Positions 49,451 through 58,505 of a stretch of DNA of 64,000 nucleotides are shown here, piece by piece. Location: NCBI GenBank assembly GCA_024281055.1, contig JAMXLF010000019.1:1-64000 (forward strand). The letters are read 5' to 3'. The notes below the pieces were generated by a model that had not been told where the DNA came from, did not search any database, and worked only from the letters and a program-made list of their open reading frames with translations. The stretch comes from Geobacteraceae bacterium. GTDB lineage: Bacteria > Desulfobacterota > Desulfuromonadia > Geobacterales > Geobacteraceae. Each line of letters opens with the position of its first letter. Position 1 is the first letter of the stretch. The position numbers were made by a program, and so were the translations under genes.

Positions 49451-50707
49451 TTACAGTTCGTGAATCAACTCGCTCAGGCGGCCCTTGATGGATTCATAGC
49501 GGTCCCGAACAGCACTGTCCTTCTCGGCGGTATCGGCCTTGATGCCCAGAACCTCCTTATCGAGTTCGTTGATTTTCTCGGCATTGGCCTTATCGACCAG
49601 CTCTCCCTGGAGTGCCTTGCGAAGGCAGGCATCTGCCCTGCCCAGTTCATCGGCCGCCTTGCCCGGTTCACCGGCCGTCACCTGGTAGGTTTCGGCATAC
49701 GCCACATGCAGCTTGGCCTCGATCAGGTTATCCTCTCCCTTCAGGGTGGTTTCCTCTTCCGCGATTCCCGCGGCCAGATACTCCGCAGACCGCTCGGCCA
49801 GGGCCTTGCTCCGCTCCCAGAGGGATTTCAGTCCCGTTGCGGCCACATTACCGCTGGCCGGGATTCTTTTTTCGAGGTCGGACGCCTCCAGAGATAGCTC
49901 GCTAACCGCTTGCCGCTGGCTGGCACGGCCTTTCTTTGCCTCTTCTTCCAGATACACCCTCCCCTGCTCCAGGTACGTCCTGGCCTCGGCCGTTCTCCCC
50001 TCAGAGTATGCCCGGCTGGCCTGCCAGAATTTCTTTTTGGCCAGATGGAGCGGCGATTCGATCATCAAGTATATCCCCCGCGCCTGCACCTCCGCCATCC
50101 ACAAAGCCTTGTCCGCTTTTCCGGTTTCCCGGCCGATAAGGTCATACCTGGCCTTGGATATGAATTTTGCCACCTTGAACAGGGGAAGCTCTACCTCGAT
50201 GGAAACAAGAGCCCCCCTGGCCAGCGACAATTCCTTCGCGGCCCTCTTTTTGTCGTCTTTTCCCAGATACTCCCTTGCGCGGTCAATGTGAAGCTTCGCC
50301 CCGTCAATAGGGAGAAAGACGGCGATTCTGTCCAACGATGCGTAAATTGGGGGAAGATCACCCATAACCTTTGAGGGGGGCTCAAACTCCAGATGTTTCA
50401 TGGCGATCCCGATAAGCCCCCTCGGTATCGCCGTCGAGAGGCTTTCTTTCATCGTACCGATTAATGTTTCCGCTGCGTCCAGTTCGCGCCAGGCACCGTC
50501 AGGGTTATTATGGTTGATGTCCGCCCGGGCCTGGACAATGCGCCCGTGTATGTCCACTGCCGCTCTCTCGATGGAGACGTCTTCCTGCGACAAGATGCCG
50601 TCCTGCAGGTTGGCCTGTATCGGCGAAACTGCTTGAGCAGATGGCATTCCGGAAGCTGAAAGCAGCATCACACATAAGAGCGGTACTGTCAGTCGGGCAC
50701 TGTTCAT
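49451..50707 (-). CDS. YfdX-family exported protein, copy 1
   Basis: The 418-aa protein has a signal peptide (about residues 1-26) and then mostly helical sequence with repeats. YfdX-like units include IVQARADINHNNPDGAWREL (split IVQARADINHN, GAWRELDAAE) and KRAAKELSLARGALVSIEVE. A related unit recurs later (AYAETYQVTAGEPGKAADEL). An AAAGGAG site precedes the ATG, with a promoter at 50753-50780. A paralog with the same layout lies at 58506-59810. YfdX proteins are periplasmic stress-linked chaperone-like proteins in enterobacteria. Confidence 0.82.
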   Translation of the reverse strand: MNSARLTVPLLCVMLLSASGMPSAQAVSPIQANLQDGILSQEDVSIERAAVDIHGRIVQARADINHNNPDGAWRELDAAETLIGTMKESLSTAIPRGLIGIAMKHLEFEPPSKVMGDLPPIYASLDRIAVFLPIDGAKLHIDRAREYLGKDDKKRAAKELSLARGALVSIEVELPLFKVAKFISKARYDLIGRETGKADKALWMAEVQARGIYLMIESPLHLAKKKFWQASRAYSEGRTAEARTYLEQGRVYLEEEAKKGRASQRQAVSELSLEASDLEKRIPASGNVAATGLKSLWERSKALAERSAEYLAAGIAEEETTLKGEDNLIEAKLHVAYAETYQVTAGEPGKAADELGRADACLRKALQGELVDKANAEKINELDKEVLGIKADTAEKDSAVRDRYESIKGRLSELIHEL

Positions 50708-50752
50708 GGCTGTTCGCTCCTTTGATGACGGGAAAAGGTCACCTCAGCCAAA

Positions 50753-50780
50753 AGTATAGCAAAGCAGCATGATGGTTCAA
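50753..50780 (-). promoter_or_regulatory. Promoter of YfdX copy 1
   Basis: On the minus strand TTGAAC (50780-50775), 16 bases, TATACT (50758-50753), 45 bases ahead of the start codon. Both boxes are close to consensus. Confidence 0.6.
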
Positions 50781-50891
50781 TGGAGCAACGATCTGAATTG
50801 ATCCTTTACTTGCGCCGGGCCGCTTGCTGCCTATGAGTCTTTCAAAGCCAGGCATGACCGGCCGTGAGATCCGGTGAAACTCCGACAACAA

Positions 50892-51812
50892 CTACCGGAG
50901 CCCATCATTGTCATCCTGCTGCTCGAACCTGCCGTAGCGAAGCGCAATGGCGGGGAGCGCAAGGAGATTGAGGACCGTCGAGGTCAATAGTCCACCCAGA
51001 ATGACGATCGCCATCGGCCCCTCGATCTCCCGCCCCGGCGCCCCGCTGCCGGCCGCCATTGGCAGCAGCCCCACGGCGGTCGCCGTCGCTGTCATGAGGA
51101 TCGGTGCCAGCCGCTCCGAGGCTCCGCGGATGACGCACTCCATTCCCCAGTGCATTCCCTCCACGGAAACCAGGTGTTCGAAGTGCGAAATCAGCATGAT
51201 GGAGTTACGCAGCGTGATGCCGAATAGCGTCACAAACCCGATCAACGAGCCAAGGGAGAGTGTTCCCCCCATCATGAAGGCCGCCGCGACCCCGCCGATC
51301 AAGGCAAACGGCAGATTGACCAGGACGAGGAGGAGATTGCGCCGGTCCTGGAGCGCAATGGCCAGCAACAGAACGATAGCGACGCCTGCCAGGAGGGAGT
51401 GGACCAGGAGCTCTCGCTGCGATGCGGCGCGGGCTGTTGCCGTACCGCCGAAATCGATGTAGCTTCCGGCGGGAAGGGCTAGCTCGGCGAGAAGCCGTTT
51501 TTTTGCCCTGGCCACAAATGCACCGGCGTCCCCCCCGGCGACATCGCAGGTAACCGCCTGGACCCGCCGCGCGCCGTCGTGCAGCACCACGTAGCGGCCT
51601 GCCGCTCCCTGAATGGTGGCGAGTTGGCGCAGCTGCACGTAGCTCCCGCCCGGACTGCGCAGGGGCAAGGTGCCGATGTTGCTTACGGATGTCCGGCTCT
51701 GCGGGTCCAGGATTACCGAAACGGCGAAATTTCTGTCGCCCTCGTGGACCTGGCCGACCGTATCCCCCTGGTAGGCGGTGCGGATGGCATCGAGCACCGG
51801 TATGGCGGTCAT
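50892..51812 (-). CDS. RND efflux pump, C-terminal part (after frameshift)
   Basis: These 306 codons hold the second periplasmic part and last membrane helices of a CusA/CzcA-type pump. GFVTLFGITLRNSIMLISH and the closing GLLTSTVLNLLALPAIALRYG (split GLLTSTVLNL, LALPAIALRYG) are typical. Reading backwards past the listed start, the frame continues as EELTRWGMTAIP, which fits directly onto the end of the upstream fragment. Thus one gene has been split by a one-base shift near 51827-51835. The independent start at 51812 has no good ribosome site. Confidence 0.85.
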   Translation of the reverse strand: MTAIPVLDAIRTAYQGDTVGQVHEGDRNFAVSVILDPQSRTSVSNIGTLPLRSPGGSYVQLRQLATIQGAAGRYVVLHDGARRVQAVTCDVAGGDAGAFVARAKKRLLAELALPAGSYIDFGGTATARAASQRELLVHSLLAGVAIVLLLAIALQDRRNLLLVLVNLPFALIGGVAAAFMMGGTLSLGSLIGFVTLFGITLRNSIMLISHFEHLVSVEGMHWGMECVIRGASERLAPILMTATATAVGLLPMAAGSGAPGREIEGPMAIVILGGLLTSTVLNLLALPAIALRYGRFEQQDDNDGLR

Positions 51813-51823
51813 CCCCCATCGGG

Positions 51824-54001
51824 TCAGCTCTTCTTTTCCAGCCTGACGTTGAGTTGCGGCATTCCCTGGGGCGCCTGGATCTTTATTCCGGCCGCCCCGT
51901 CGACTTTCCCAAGAATGCGGGCTACATCCTGCGCGGTTTTATCCAATTGGTCGAGGTCGTTCCCGTAGATATTCACCACCACCGGGGCCGCGTAGCCGGA
52001 CAGCGTCTCCTCCACCCGCTCCGACAGGAAGGTGGTGAGCGCAAAGTTCACTCCGGCAAACGGCGCTATCGCCTCCCGTATCCGCGTTTCTGCACGTTCG
52101 GACTCCTCGCCGGACAGGGGTTTCAGGTCCACCTCGAACTCACTGTCCTGGGTTCCCAGGATATCGTCCCCCAGTTCGGCCCTTCCCACCCGCTGGGCAA
52201 CGGAGCGGACAGCGGGGATCTGCAGGAGTGCGCGGGTCACCCGTTCTCCCAGGCGCACTGATTCCGCCAGCGACGTCCCGGGGACAGCCGACATGTGGAG
52301 GATAAAGTGTCCTTCCCGAAGCTCGGGAAGAAAGTCAGCCCTGAAAAACGGCAGGGCCGCCGCACCGATGACCGTCAGCAGGAGCACGCTCGCCAGCACC
52401 GTGCGCGGATGATTCATTGCCGCTGTCAAAACGGCACCGTACCATGTTTTCGGTTGGGCCTCGACCGGAGGGGCCTTTTCACCCGTGCCTCCGCGCGGGA
52501 GCATGACGAGACAGAGGGCCGGTGTCAGGGTGAGGGCGACGAACAGCGAAGCCAGGACCGCCAGGATATAGGCGAAACCGAGCGGGGCAAAGATCCGTCC
52601 GGCGAGACCGGACATTGTGACGACCGGGACAAAGACCAGCACCACCGCAAAAGTTGCGTATACCACGGCGCTCCGCACCTCGAGCGAAGCGTCGAGGACA
52701 ATGCGCCAGGAGGGAAGCGGCACCTCCCGGCAGCGGTTTTCCTCGAGCCGCCTGGTGATGTTCTGCACATCGACGATGGCGTCATCGACCACCTCGCCGA
52801 TGGCAATGGCCAATCCGCCCAGGGTCATCGTATTCAGGCTCAGCCCCATTCGTTCCAGAACGGTCACGGTCGCAAGCAGTGACAGGGGGATTGCAGTACA
52901 GGAAATGACCGCCGCCCGCCAATTGCGCAGGAACAGGAAAATGATGATCCCCACCAGTACCGCACCGATGAGAAGCGAGGAGCGCACGTTCCCCGTTGCG
53001 GTCCGGATAAAGTTCGCCGGGCGGAATATATCCGTGTGCAGGCGGATCCCCTCGGCTTCGAGTGTCGTGCGAAGCTCATCCAGCGCCCGGTCGAGGCGTT
53101 CGGCCACCTGGAGGGTGTTGGCGCCGTACTGGGCGGAGACCATCAGGACGACCCCGACCTTTCCCATGACAGCGGCGGCGCTGAACGGCGGTTCGGGACC
53201 ATACGTCACCCGGGCCACGTCTTCGAGTCTCAGGACGGCGCCGGCACGTTGGAGGACAACGGTCTGCCCCAGCTCGGCCGGGGTGAGGGACTGTCCGCCG
53301 GTCTGCAGCACGATCCGCTGGTTGGCGGTGTCGATGAAACCTCCCCCGCGAACGCCGGTAGCCCGCCGTGCCGCTGCCAGGACGTCTTCGACGACCAGAT
53401 TGTTCCTGATGAGAACATCGGGGTTGATCTGGATCTGCACCTGCCGCGTTTCACCGCCGAATACCGCCACTTTCGCCACGCCGGGAACGGCGAGGAGGCG
53501 CTGCCTGACGGTCCAGTCGGCAACAGTCCGCAGCTCCATCAGCGACCGTTTTCCGGAGGTGAGTCCCATGCCAAGCACGATGCTGGTGGATGATGTCAGG
53601 GGGGTCATCGCCGGAGGCCGGACCCCCTCGGGGAGCGATCCGGCAACGAGGGCCAGGCGTTCCGCCACCACCTGACGGTCGCGATAGATGTCGCTTCCCC
53701 CGTGAAACGTCACGGTGATGACGGAAATCCCCTGCATGGAGCCAGAGCGGAGGGACTCGACCCCCGGTACGCCGTTCACGGCGTTCTCAACGGGCTGCGT
53801 GACCAGCATCTCCACCTGCTCCGGGGAAAGGCCGGGGGCTTCGGTCTGGATGACGACCTGCGGCGGGGCGAATTCGGGGAAAACGTCGTAGCTAGCCCGG
53901 GAGAGGGAATAGAGGCCGTACAGACAAAAAAGGGAGGCCAGGGCGATGACGATGCCGCGCCGGCGCAGAGAAAACCCGATGATCCTGCCGAGGGGGCCCA
54001 T
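51824..54001 (-). CDS. RND efflux pump (CusA/CzcA-like), N-terminal part
   Basis: The 725-aa fragment begins MGPLGRIIGFSLRRRGIVIA with membrane helix 1. It contains the two porter subdomains and TM2-TM6: SLNTMTLGGLAIAIGEVVDD with the Asp pair in TM4 and ALTLTPALCLVML in TM6. It ends LEKKS at a frameshift. Together with the next fragment the length (~1035) equals a whole heavy-metal-type RND pump. GAGGAG precedes the ATG, two to three bases after the adaptor stop. It works with the adaptor and outer-membrane gene upstream. Metal or organic substrate not assignable. Confidence 0.92.
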   Translation of the reverse strand: MGPLGRIIGFSLRRRGIVIALASLFCLYGLYSLSRASYDVFPEFAPPQVVIQTEAPGLSPEQVEMLVTQPVENAVNGVPGVESLRSGSMQGISVITVTFHGGSDIYRDRQVVAERLALVAGSLPEGVRPPAMTPLTSSTSIVLGMGLTSGKRSLMELRTVADWTVRQRLLAVPGVAKVAVFGGETRQVQIQINPDVLIRNNLVVEDVLAAARRATGVRGGGFIDTANQRIVLQTGGQSLTPAELGQTVVLQRAGAVLRLEDVARVTYGPEPPFSAAAVMGKVGVVLMVSAQYGANTLQVAERLDRALDELRTTLEAEGIRLHTDIFRPANFIRTATGNVRSSLLIGAVLVGIIIFLFLRNWRAAVISCTAIPLSLLATVTVLERMGLSLNTMTLGGLAIAIGEVVDDAIVDVQNITRRLEENRCREVPLPSWRIVLDASLEVRSAVVYATFAVVLVFVPVVTMSGLAGRIFAPLGFAYILAVLASLFVALTLTPALCLVMLPRGGTGEKAPPVEAQPKTWYGAVLTAAMNHPRTVLASVLLLTVIGAAALPFFRADFLPELREGHFILHMSAVPGTSLAESVRLGERVTRALLQIPAVRSVAQRVGRAELGDDILGTQDSEFEVDLKPLSGEESERAETRIREAIAPFAGVNFALTTFLSERVEETLSGYAAPVVVNIYGNDLDQLDKTAQDVARILGKVDGAAGIKIQAPQGMPQLNVRLEKKS

Positions 54002-54004
54002 CGC

Positions 54005-55054
54005 CTACTCCTCGATCCGGATGCGGGAACGGAGCTCTTCCGACAGGAGGAGCTGAGCGCCGGTCACAACAACCCTGCCGGCGCCGGACAAGCCGCCGGC
54101 GACGAACCAGCCACCCTGGACGGGATGCCCGGTCGGGATCTCGATACGCTCATACTCTTCCCCGTTCCGCTGCAGATAGCCCCATGCCCTTCCCCGCCAC
54201 CAGACCACTGCCGCCGCTGGGGCGAAAACCCCTTTCGCTGTCACTCCGACGGAGATGGTCGCGACGACGTTCATGCCGGGGAGAAGCGTACCGGCCGAGG
54301 GAGAAGCGAGGTAATAGTAACTTGCACCCTGAATATCCCGCTGCATCCGGGGCGATCGGGAGACGAGCCGCGCATTCACCGGCCTGCCCACCATTCCCTT
54401 TACCTGGATCGAGCGTGGCGGGGAAGGGATCGGGGCGGCAGCGGGAACGGTAAGCAGGACGAGCGCCACCTCCTGCCTGACCAGCCTCTCCAGGACCGGA
54501 TTTCCCTCCATGAGCCAGCCTGCGATAACACCGCCCCAGCGCTCCCGGGCGGTCCAGTGAAGATTGCGATACGACCGCTCGGCAGTCCGGACTTCGGCCT
54601 CGTCGGAGCGCAGTTTCCCTTCGGCGCTTTGCAGCACCTTGTCGGAGACGTTATGATTGTTGTCGTGCAGCTCTTTCAGGCGAAGGTATTCGTTACGGGA
54701 GACCGCAAGCTGGGCGCGCCTTTTTTCCAGTTCTCCCGATGCCTTGGCGTAATCGTTCAGCCACAGGAGAAGCTCCCCCATGTCCACCACCGTTCCGTAG
54801 GCCATCAATTCCCCGGACCGGACGATCTCTGCGAGTGGTTCTGCCCGAATGCCGCTCTGCGCCGCCGCTCCTTTCCGCAGGACGACGAGATTGCCGCTCG
54901 TCGGAGCCCGGACCACGCCAGGCGGAGCGCCGGCACGTTCCCGTTCCTCTTCCCTGCCGGACTCCCCGTGCCTTGCCACAAATGCCCAGATCAGGAGCGC
55001 GACGAGGGCTGCCAGGAGAACGGCTATGGCGACTGTCTTCCCGCGTACGTTCAT
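54005..55054 (-). CDS. RND periplasmic adaptor (CusB/HlyD type)
   Basis: The 349-aa protein has an N-terminal membrane anchor (residues 8-27). A barrel-sandwich hybrid is split by a helical hairpin (about 100-175: YAKASGELEKRRAQL, SDKVLQSAEGKLRSDEAEV), followed by barrel and proximal domains with LLPGMNVVATISVG. It carries no N-terminal Cys/Met metal-binding cluster as seen in CusB. Its ATG overlaps the stop of the outer-membrane gene (ATGA), so expression is coupled. Confidence 0.92.
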   Translation of the reverse strand: MNVRGKTVAIAVLLAALVALLIWAFVARHGESGREEERERAGAPPGVVRAPTSGNLVVLRKGAAAQSGIRAEPLAEIVRSGELMAYGTVVDMGELLLWLNDYAKASGELEKRRAQLAVSRNEYLRLKELHDNNHNVSDKVLQSAEGKLRSDEAEVRTAERSYRNLHWTARERWGGVIAGWLMEGNPVLERLVRQEVALVLLTVPAAAPIPSPPRSIQVKGMVGRPVNARLVSRSPRMQRDIQGASYYYLASPSAGTLLPGMNVVATISVGVTAKGVFAPAAAVVWWRGRAWGYLQRNGEEYERIEIPTGHPVQGGWFVAGGLSGAGRVVVTGAQLLLSEELRSRIRIEE

Positions 55055-56475
55055 CGTCCCTCCTCCCGGTTTTCCAGAACCATCGGAGCATGCGGTGCTG
55101 AAGGCGTCTCCGGGGTAAGCGGGTAATAGAGGGCTTCTTCCAGTGCGCCCAAGGCTTCCTGCGCGTCACTCAAGGCGCTCACGCGGGAAAGACCGGACCC
55201 GACATAGTCGAGCCGGGCACTGATCAGGACCACGCGATCCACCTCGCCGGCGTCGTACATGGCCTGTGCCGACTGATAGTGGCTCTTCTGCGTCGTAAGC
55301 AGGCTCTCCGCAGCGGCCAGCTTCTGCGTGGCTGCCTCAAACGAAGCGGCTGCCCGGTCGATGTCGCCGATGATCCTTCCCTGGAGGGTGACAAAGGCGG
55401 CTTCGGCCTGAGCCCGCCGTGCCTCCGCCTCGGCAATCGGGCCTTCATTCCGGTTCAGAATGGGCAGGGTAAGCGCAACGCCGAAGGCCCATTCGTTTTG
55501 CCCCTGGTCCCACGTATAGCCGGGAAGCAGGTTAATATCCGGATACTGTCTGGCTATCTCCAGCTGCAGCGAGGATTCGGCAGCCTCGTACACGGCAAGG
55601 GCGGCCAGTATGTCGGGCCGGCTCAGAAGCGCCCGGCGGCGCAGGTCGGGCACGGAGAACGATGCGGGAGAAGGGAGCTCTTCCACCGTCTCCGTGGAGA
55701 CGGCTACTTTATTGAAGGCGCCGACCGGCAGACCGATGGCAGAGGCAACCTGCACCCGAGCCTCCCCTTCCCGTTTCTGCACGCCGCGAAGCTGCAGTTC
55801 TGCACGGTCGAGGAGCACCTGCGCGGCGAGCACCTCACTGGCGGCCACTTCGCCCGCAGCCGCACGCTGCCGAACCATCGAGACAAGTTCCGCCAGTTCC
55901 TCTGTCTCCTGCCCGCGCAGGGTTGCCTCCTGCCGCGCCAGGGAGAGGCCGAGCATCGCCTTGCGCACATGGCCCCTCACCCGCCAGGCGGTGGCGACCG
56001 TCTCGAAACTGGCAGCCCGGGCGAGGTACCTGGCCCGGTTCAGCCGGTATCCCCTTTTGCCGGCCGTTTCAATGGGGATATCGAGAGCGGCAATCAGGAA
56101 CCAGGGGGATACGTCGGAAGGGGGATTGGCGGAGAACTGGGGGGTGACGCTCAGGGATGGATTGGGACGGGCACCTGCCGTGATCACGGCAGCCTTGGCG
56201 CCTTTTTCCCCGGCCCTGGCCACGGCCAGATCCGGGTGATAATAGAGGGCCGCCAGCGAAAGGAGGGTGAAATCCCATGATTGGGGCGGCCAGGTGGTGA
56301 TTTCCCGGCCCAGGTGCCCTTCGAGGAATTTCCTGAGGGCCGGGTCGTCAAGAGTGCGCTTTTCGAAGCCGGCAGCTTTTTCCTCAGGCGAGAACGGCTT
56401 CGGATGATACACCGCGCACCCGGCGATCTGCAAAACAATCACAAACGCGCTGACTATGTTTCGCAGTCTTTTCAT
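55051..56475 (-). CDS. RND outer-membrane factor (CusC/NodT type lipoprotein)
   Basis: The ~474-aa protein starts at the ATG at 56475 (MKRLRNIVSAFVIVLQIAGC); the lipobox IAGC gives an acylated Cys at residue 20. An upstream GTG at 56508 would misplace the signal. Two OEP repeats with long helices follow, e.g. RRALLSRPDILAALAVYEAA and a second at AEARRAQAEAAFVTLQG. It is the first gene of a three-gene efflux operon (outer membrane factor, adaptor, pump). Confidence 0.9.
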   Translation of the reverse strand: MKRLRNIVSAFVIVLQIAGCAVYHPKPFSPEEKAAGFEKRTLDDPALRKFLEGHLGREITTWPPQSWDFTLLSLAALYYHPDLAVARAGEKGAKAAVITAGARPNPSLSVTPQFSANPPSDVSPWFLIAALDIPIETAGKRGYRLNRARYLARAASFETVATAWRVRGHVRKAMLGLSLARQEATLRGQETEELAELVSMVRQRAAAGEVAASEVLAAQVLLDRAELQLRGVQKREGEARVQVASAIGLPVGAFNKVAVSTETVEELPSPASFSVPDLRRRALLSRPDILAALAVYEAAESSLQLEIARQYPDINLLPGYTWDQGQNEWAFGVALTLPILNRNEGPIAEAEARRAQAEAAFVTLQGRIIGDIDRAAASFEAATQKLAAAESLLTTQKSHYQSAQAMYDAGEVDRVVLISARLDYVGSGLSRVSALSDAQEALGALEEALYYPLTPETPSAPHAPMVLENREEGR

Positions 56476-56607
56476 GACAACCGCCTGCCCCGGCAGCTTG
56501 GCTATCACCTCGGTCGCATCAGCTCACTGCCACTCATGCCGGCACTCCCGTAGAACCGCACTGAAGATCAATCGCCGCAGATGGGCCATCCGATCAGCGT
56601 GTGTCGC

Positions 56608-57228
56608 TCAAATCAGGCCTGCCTTGGCGAGGGCCTGGGCAACCAGCCGTGCAAGGTCCTTGCTGACAGTGACGACCTTCCCCGGCTCCGATGTCTGCAA
56701 ATTGGCGGCCCATATCAGGCTGTCGGTTCGTGCCTCAAGAAGATTCACCTGTATCGATGCAACCTCATAGGTTGAAATGTACGGCGGCCCGTAGAAAGGC
56801 ACCATGCCGTAGTCGCCGTAGTAGTACCACGGCGGGCCTGTCGGATACCAGTAATCGTAGTAGGGGTAGCTGGACTGGACATACATCTGTTCCTCGACCC
56901 TCACGGTCTGCACTGTGAGCACCGCATCCGCCCCGGATTCCTTTACCGCTTTTGACAGCGCTTTTTGGTCAGGCTTCCCGTCAGTGGGTAGCAGAGTATA
57001 ACTCGACACCGCCTCGACGCCGCTTGCCCTGAGTTCATTGGCGATGACATCCTCAAAAAGTCGCCGCTTTTCTTCGATCCTGGTTATGCTCACGACCAGC
57101 ACCTTGTGAAATCTCACGCTGGGAATGCCAGGATTGCGCCAGGTATCCACCAGGGACGTCGTTGCACAGGAAGCCAGTAACGAAGCCACGCCGATGAGGA
57201 TCAGCATTTTTGCGAACATCGACCGCAT
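56608..57228 (-). CDS. DUF4136-like lipoprotein
   Basis: The 206-aa lipoprotein has the lipobox SLLASC (Cys at residue 21) followed by an ATTSLVDTWRNPG strand and KVLVVSITRIEEKRRLFEDV (split KVLVVSITRI, EEKRRLFEDV). A Tyr/Pro/Gly-rich insert (YPYYDYWYPTGPPWYYYGDYG-like, about 119-145) follows. The C-terminal part ends in a helix, SKDLARLVAQALAK. GGAGG precedes the ATG. Similar to envelope lipoproteins with TolB-N/DUF4136 folds. Function unknown. Confidence 0.75.
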   Translation of the reverse strand: MRSMFAKMLILIGVASLLASCATTSLVDTWRNPGIPSVRFHKVLVVSITRIEEKRRLFEDVIANELRASGVEAVSSYTLLPTDGKPDQKALSKAVKESGADAVLTVQTVRVEEQMYVQSSYPYYDYWYPTGPPWYYYGDYGMVPFYGPPYISTYEVASIQVNLLEARTDSLIWAANLQTSEPGKVVTVSKDLARLVAQALAKAGLI

Positions 57229-57313
57229 ATGGCACCTCCTCTATGTTGCTGGGTACATCTCCCGGTCCGATTATCTCGGGAGAACGATTTTGCAGAGCAT
57301 GTCTGTGCTACGC

Positions 57314-58471
57314 TCAGGAACCGGGCATTACCGTTTTGCGAACCCTGAAGATCTTATACGGCGGCGTCCGCAGATCCTTGCCATCATTGAGGCAGGGAAG
57401 CCGGTCGAACTGGGACGTCGTAAAGTAAAGAACGTCAGTGGGAGCGGTACTTACGCTGTCCGGCCATAGCAATCTGTCGTCCCGGGCCAGTGTCGCCACC
57501 CCACCGTCAGATACTCGATAGCGCTTGACCGCATTCTCTTCGGGAGCGGTCAGGTGGAGGTTGTAGTCACTATCCATGGCGATCCCGTCGGCGGCGCCGG
57601 TATCCGCCAGGCGCTCCACGTGTTCGCCCAGATTTTTGCCGGTGATCATGGGATCGTTCAAATAGCTAGTCCGGACCCGGTACAGTGTTCGCGCCGTGAG
57701 CGCATGGTAGTAAAGGAACATGCTATCGGGGTCCAAGGCGATGCCGTCCACGTGGAGTTGCACCGGTTTCCCCGTTTCATCCCGCAACTCCTTCCCGTGA
57801 ACGCTGAGCACCATACCCGGTTCGGCCTTGGTTGAGGGGTCATCGGCCAGCTTCCGCCAGCTCAGCCCGTTGTCGAGGTCGGTGACGATCAGGGCGCCGG
57901 TGCCTGTGTCGCTTATGTAGGCATAGCTCTGCCACTGGTCGACGCAGACGTTGCGCAAGAAGCTTTCAGGCAGCACGGTGGTGTTGTCGAAGGCGATCAC
58001 CTTCCATACCCGGTCGGTGCCGAGATCAATCCCGACGAGTTTCGCCCTATTGGGGAATCTCCCCTTGCAGTAGGCCGAGGGTGAATCGAGGACCCAAAGG
58101 ATGTTTTCTCCGTCCACGAACATACCCTGCGCGGCGATGAAATGGGTGTCGGGTCGGCTCTCTTCCGCGTTCCCCCAGCTATTCCACTCCTTGTCCGGGT
58201 AGGGGCGGAGAGAACCGTCAGCCAGGACTTCGGCCACGGCATAGGTAATCTTCCCGTCCCAGCGGGGGAAGGAGACGAAGATCCGCCCTTCCCGGGACAC
58301 GGCAATGCCCGCAACCTGGTCGGTGAAAGAGGCGTATTCCAGCAATTCTCCCCGAATGTCGGGCAGCGAAGCGTTGTAGCTTACGGGATTGACGACGCAG
58401 CCGGCGAGACATGCGAGCGTTATTGAGACAAGAGAGAACGCCGTGACCCAAATTCGTAGTGTACCGTACAT
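57314..58471 (-). CDS. Major-royal-jelly-protein-like lipoprotein
   Basis: The 385-aa product starts at the ATG at 58471 with a GGGGAG site. Lipobox ACLAGC. The body is a six-bladed propeller of the MRJP/yellow type: GRIFVSFPRWDG, PDTHFIAAQGMFVD, LWVLDSPS, AYISDTGTGALIV, DGIALDPDSMFLYYHALTAR (split DGIALDPDSMFLYY, HALTARTLYRV) and DGIAMDSDYNL. Bacterial members are secreted and may bind small ligands. The true reaction is unknown. Flanked by a DUF4136-like lipoprotein and a YfdX paralog on the same strand. Confidence 0.85.
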   Translation of the reverse strand: MYGTLRIWVTAFSLVSITLACLAGCVVNPVSYNASLPDIRGELLEYASFTDQVAGIAVSREGRIFVSFPRWDGKITYAVAEVLADGSLRPYPDKEWNSWGNAEESRPDTHFIAAQGMFVDGENILWVLDSPSAYCKGRFPNRAKLVGIDLGTDRVWKVIAFDNTTVLPESFLRNVCVDQWQSYAYISDTGTGALIVTDLDNGLSWRKLADDPSTKAEPGMVLSVHGKELRDETGKPVQLHVDGIALDPDSMFLYYHALTARTLYRVRTSYLNDPMITGKNLGEHVERLADTGAADGIAMDSDYNLHLTAPEENAVKRYRVSDGGVATLARDDRLLWPDSVSTAPTDVLYFTTSQFDRLPCLNDGKDLRTPPYKIFRVRKTVMPGS

Positions 58472-58505
58472 CGGGCTCCCCTTTCGTTGTCGCCGCTCGT
58501 TCAGC

